From the NCBI GenBank assembly GCA_035444205.1, contig DAOMOD010000190.1, forward strand, positions 1-8,002: a DNA stretch of 8,002 nt, written 5' to 3'. Within the stretch, counting starts at the first letter, position 1. Each line of letters starts with the position of its first letter. The position numbers were made by a program, and so were the translations under genes. The notes under the pieces were generated by a model, which did not search any database, was not told the DNA's origin, and saw nothing but the letters and a program-made list of their open reading frames with translations. Origin of the DNA: DAOMOD01 sp035444205. Lineage in GTDB: Bacteria > Pseudomonadota > Gammaproteobacteria > Xanthomonadales > BPKI01. Below are positions 6,411 to 8,002 of the stretch, one piece after another.

Positions 6411-7025
6411 GTGAGTGCCTGGGACACACATCGTTTGTCTTATCCAGGCCGCTGCGACCCGCGCGCGCGGCGCGCGGTGCTGCTGGCCTCGGGCGCGTGG
6501 GTGACGCTTGCGGCGTTCACCGCGGGCTGTGCCGGCAAGCCGGCCGCGCCCACGGCTGCGGCACGGACCGAACGCACAGCCGAACGCACGGCTGAACGAC
6601 CGCCCGAGCCAGCGACCCCGGCCGCGGCCAACAAACCGGTCACGACCTCGGTCGAGCTGACGCTGCATGGCGAGGCCGGCATGAACCCGGACGGACGTGG
6701 GCGCGCATCGCCGCTGGTGACCCGCATCTACGCGCTGAAATCGCCGGCGTCGTTCGAGTTGGCCGACTTCTTCACCCTGTTCGAGCACGATGCGGCCACG
6801 CTCGGTTCCGACCTGATCCGGCGCGAGGAACGGCTGCTGCGCCCGGGCGCCATCCAGCGCCTTGAATGGCAGCTGCCGCCGGAAGTGACGGCGATCGGTC
6901 TGATCGGCGCCTATCGCGACCTGGGCCGGGCGAGGTGGCGCCAGGTGATCCCGATCCGGGCCGGGCAGCCGCAGCAGTTGACGGCGGCATTCGGCCCGCG
7001 CGGGATCCTGGCGCAGCAGCGCTGA
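6411..7025 (+). CDS. tssJ: TssJ-like (VasD/SciN) T6SS outer-membrane lipoprotein
   Basis: 204 residues. The N-terminus is a lipoprotein signal: a long n-region with Arg at 14, 18, 20 and 21, a hydrophobic core at about 22-37 and a TAGC lipobox with Cys40. Position +2 is Ala, so Lol sorting to the outer membrane is expected. A Pro/Ala/Glu-rich linker (about 43-76) includes the repeat ERTAERTAER. The rest (about 77-200) is the transthyretin-like TssJ domain, with TTSVELTLHGEAGMNPDGRG, SPLVTRIYALKSPASFELADF, FEHDAATLGSDL and a GAYRDLGRARWRQVI strand. TssJ tethers TssM and the membrane complex to the outer membrane. GTG 6411 has AGGAGA at 6401-6406. The gene diverges from tssA. In many clusters tssK and tssL follow tssJ; here a response regulator follows instead. 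Confidence 0.88.
   Translation: MSAWDTHRLSYPGRCDPRARRAVLLASGAWVTLAAFTAGCAGKPAAPTAAARTERTAERTAERPPEPATPAAANKPVTTSVELTLHGEAGMNPDGRGRASPLVTRIYALKSPASFELADFFTLFEHDAATLGSDLIRREERLLRPGAIQRLEWQLPPEVTAIGLIGAYRDLGRARWRQVIPIRAGQPQQLTAAFGPRGILAQQR
6570..6600 (+). repeat. 12-base tandem repeat in the tssJ linker
   Basis: GAACGCACAGCC is followed directly by GAACGCACGGCT and then by the first bases of a third copy, GAACGAC. It encodes the repeated Thr-Ala-Glu-Arg units in the disordered linker between the lipidated Cys and the folded domain. Repeat slippage could change linker length. Confidence 0.6.
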
Positions 7026-7033
7026 GCTGGCGC

Positions 7034-7051
7034 CGTGCGTCTGGTCGCACG
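7034..7051 (+). terminator. Hairpin just after the tssJ stop (terminator or processing element)
   Basis: A perfect 6-base stem CGTGCG / CGCACG with a 6-base loop starts 9 bases after the tssJ stop codon. There is no T-tract, so intrinsic termination is doubtful. A second, larger hairpin follows at 7065-7089. Confidence 0.3.
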
Positions 7052-7064
7052 CGATTCAGGTCCG

Positions 7065-7089
7065 CCGCCGGGCGTATGCCGTTCGGCGG
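7065..7089 (+). terminator. Second hairpin between tssJ and the response regulator gene
   Basis: CCGCCG (7065-7070) pairs with CGGCGG (7084-7089), and inside it GGC-GTAT-GCC forms a tip, giving a 9-base-pair stem with a 3-base bulge. It lacks a T-tract. With the preceding hairpin it may separate tssJ transcription from the next gene. Confidence 0.3.
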
Positions 7090-7099
7090 GTACGGCGTA

Positions 7100-7132
7100 T
7101 TGATCGGGCACCGATTCGCGTTTATCGTGAAT
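7100..7132 (+). promoter_or_regulatory. Candidate promoter with two inverted repeats upstream of the response regulator gene
   Basis: TTGATC (7100-7105) and TATCGT (7123-7128) are spaced 17 bases apart, a modest sigma-70-like match (4 of 6 each). Two dyads overlay it: ATCGG-GCA-CCGAT at 7103-7115, and ATTCGCG-TTTAT-CGTGAAT at 7114-7132, which is matched at 6 of 7 positions and covers the -10. The dyads look like operator half-sites. The regulator that binds is unknown; autoregulation is possible. Confidence 0.35.
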
Positions 7133-7156
7133 GCGTTACCGGAAGTCGATCCCGTC

Positions 7157-7858
7157 ATGAAAATCCTGATTGCCGATGACCACCGCCTCATCGTCGAGGC
7201 CGTGGCAGACAAGCTGGCAGAACTGGGCCCGCAGGTGCGCTTCGTCCAGGCGCTCAGCGTGGAAGAACTGATGGCGAGTCTGATCGACGATCTCGACCTG
7301 GCGATCATCGACCTCGGCATGCCGGGCGCTCAGGGCATCGACCACATCCAGGAGGTGCGCCGCCGCAAGCCGGCGCTGCCAGTGATCGTGCTGTCCGGCC
7401 ACGACGATCCCGCCATCATGCGCGAAGCGCTTCAGGCCGGCGCGATGGGATTCATCCCCAAGGCCTATTCACCCGACGTCATGCTGCTGGCGGTGCGGCT
7501 GGTGCTGGCGGGCGGCATCTATGTGCCGCCGCTGATGCTGTCGGAGGTCGCGCCGTCCGACCCGCTTCACCAGGCGGTATCGGTGGCCGCTTCGCGTGCA
7601 GATGGCCAACAGCACGCTGGCGGCGCCAACGCAGGCCCGGAAGCGTCACTGGCTCAGTTGCGCAACGTGCTGACGGAACGCCAACTGGACGTCCTCATTC
7701 TCCTGTCGCAGGGCAAACCCAACAAGCTGATTGGGCGCAGCCTGGGCATCAGCGAGGGCACCGTGAAGATCCACCTGGCAGCGATCTTCAGGGCCCTGAA
7801 GGTGCGCAACCGCACCGAGGCCGTGATTGCAGCACGGGCGCTGGAAGAGCGTGTGTGA
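7157..7858 (+). CDS. NarL/FixJ-family response regulator (receiver domain plus LuxR-type HTH)
   Basis: 233 residues in two domains. The receiver (about 1-120) begins MKILIADDH, with the acidic pair D7-D8, phosphoacceptor D52 in IIDLGMPG, switch residue S80 and conserved K102 in FIPKAY, so it should be phosphorylatable. A variable linker (about 131-165, Ala/Gly/Gln/His-rich) leads to a LuxR-type HTH (about 170-230) with LTERQLDVLILLSQGKPNKLIGRSLGISEGTVKIHLAAIF. It is a cytoplasmic DNA-binding transcription regulator. ATG 7157 is chosen because receiver domains start right at this MKILIADDH strand. The frame is open upstream into tssJ but makes no sense as protein, and the ribosome-binding site is weak. 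No histidine kinase is visible, so it is an orphan within this window. A link to T6SS control is inferred from its position after tssJ only. Confidence 0.9.
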   Translation: MKILIADDHRLIVEAVADKLAELGPQVRFVQALSVEELMASLIDDLDLAIIDLGMPGAQGIDHIQEVRRRKPALPVIVLSGHDDPAIMREALQAGAMGFIPKAYSPDVMLLAVRLVLAGGIYVPPLMLSEVAPSDPLHQAVSVAASRADGQQHAGGANAGPEASLAQLRNVLTERQLDVLILLSQGKPNKLIGRSLGISEGTVKIHLAAIFRALKVRNRTEAVIAARALEERV

Positions 7859-7874
7859 GCTGTTCCGGTAAGAA

Positions 7875-7909
7875 CCCCATAACTCATTGAATGACGGGGC
7901 TTTTTCTTG
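7875..7909 (+). terminator. Terminator-like hairpin after the response regulator gene
   Basis: CCCC (7875-7878) pairs with GGGG (7896-7899), with a second short pairing TCA/TGA inside and an internal loop between. It is followed by CTTTTTCTT (7900-7908), a T-tract on the + strand. The stem is imperfect, but the position 17 bases after the stop and the T-tract fit an intrinsic terminator. Confidence 0.5.
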
Positions 7910-7935
7910 GCTGTTTAGGACGATCGAGGACAGTC

Positions 7936-8002
<67 letters not shown>

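Noticed and set aside
6866..7156. Upstream extension of the response regulator frame into tssJ
   Set aside because: The extra sequence is out of frame with tssJ and low-complexity; receiver domains start at the MKILIADDH strand. A closer in-frame GTG (7127-7129) would add only a non-domain decapeptide.

Overview
This window holds one end of a type VI secretion system (T6SS) locus in a GC-rich proteobacterium. The sheath, tube and lipoprotein sequences fit Gamma- or Betaproteobacteria (Xanthomonadales- or Burkholderiales-like), but nothing here fixes the genus. The sequence is draft quality: there is a run of 10 N inside tssC and an apparent single-base frameshift inside tssA.

Layout. On the + strand, the window opens inside the 3' end of an FHA-domain T6SS protein (TagH/Fha C-terminal domain). 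It is followed 3 bases later by a PP2C-type Ser/Thr phosphatase (PppA-like). Converging on this pair is a minus-strand operon that starts near 6338 and reads tssA - tssB - tssC - hcp - TPR/methyltransferase, ending at 1193. TssB and TssC form the contractile sheath, Hcp the inner tube, and TssA the initiation/priming and cap factor. The last gene encodes a protein of six TPR-like repeats followed by a class I SAM-dependent methyltransferase. Its start codon overlaps the hcp stop codon (TGATG). It is not a core T6SS component and is the most unusual part of the locus.

Diverging from tssA across a 72-base region is a + strand tssJ-like outer-membrane lipoprotein gene. After 131 bases with two hairpins and a candidate promoter/operator comes a NarL/FixJ-family response regulator with no partner histidine kinase in view. 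A terminator-like hairpin follows, then the 3' half of a tRNA-Ser gene on the minus strand, cut by the window end.

How it fits together. The FHA protein and PP2C phosphatase suggest post-translational threonine-phosphorylation control of assembly, as known for the Pseudomonas aeruginosa H1-T6SS; the partner kinase would have to lie outside the window. TssJ anchors the TssL-TssM membrane complex in the outer membrane. TssK, L, M, E, F, G, ClpV and VgrG are not here and must be elsewhere. The response regulator may be a local transcriptional regulator, but that rests on position only.
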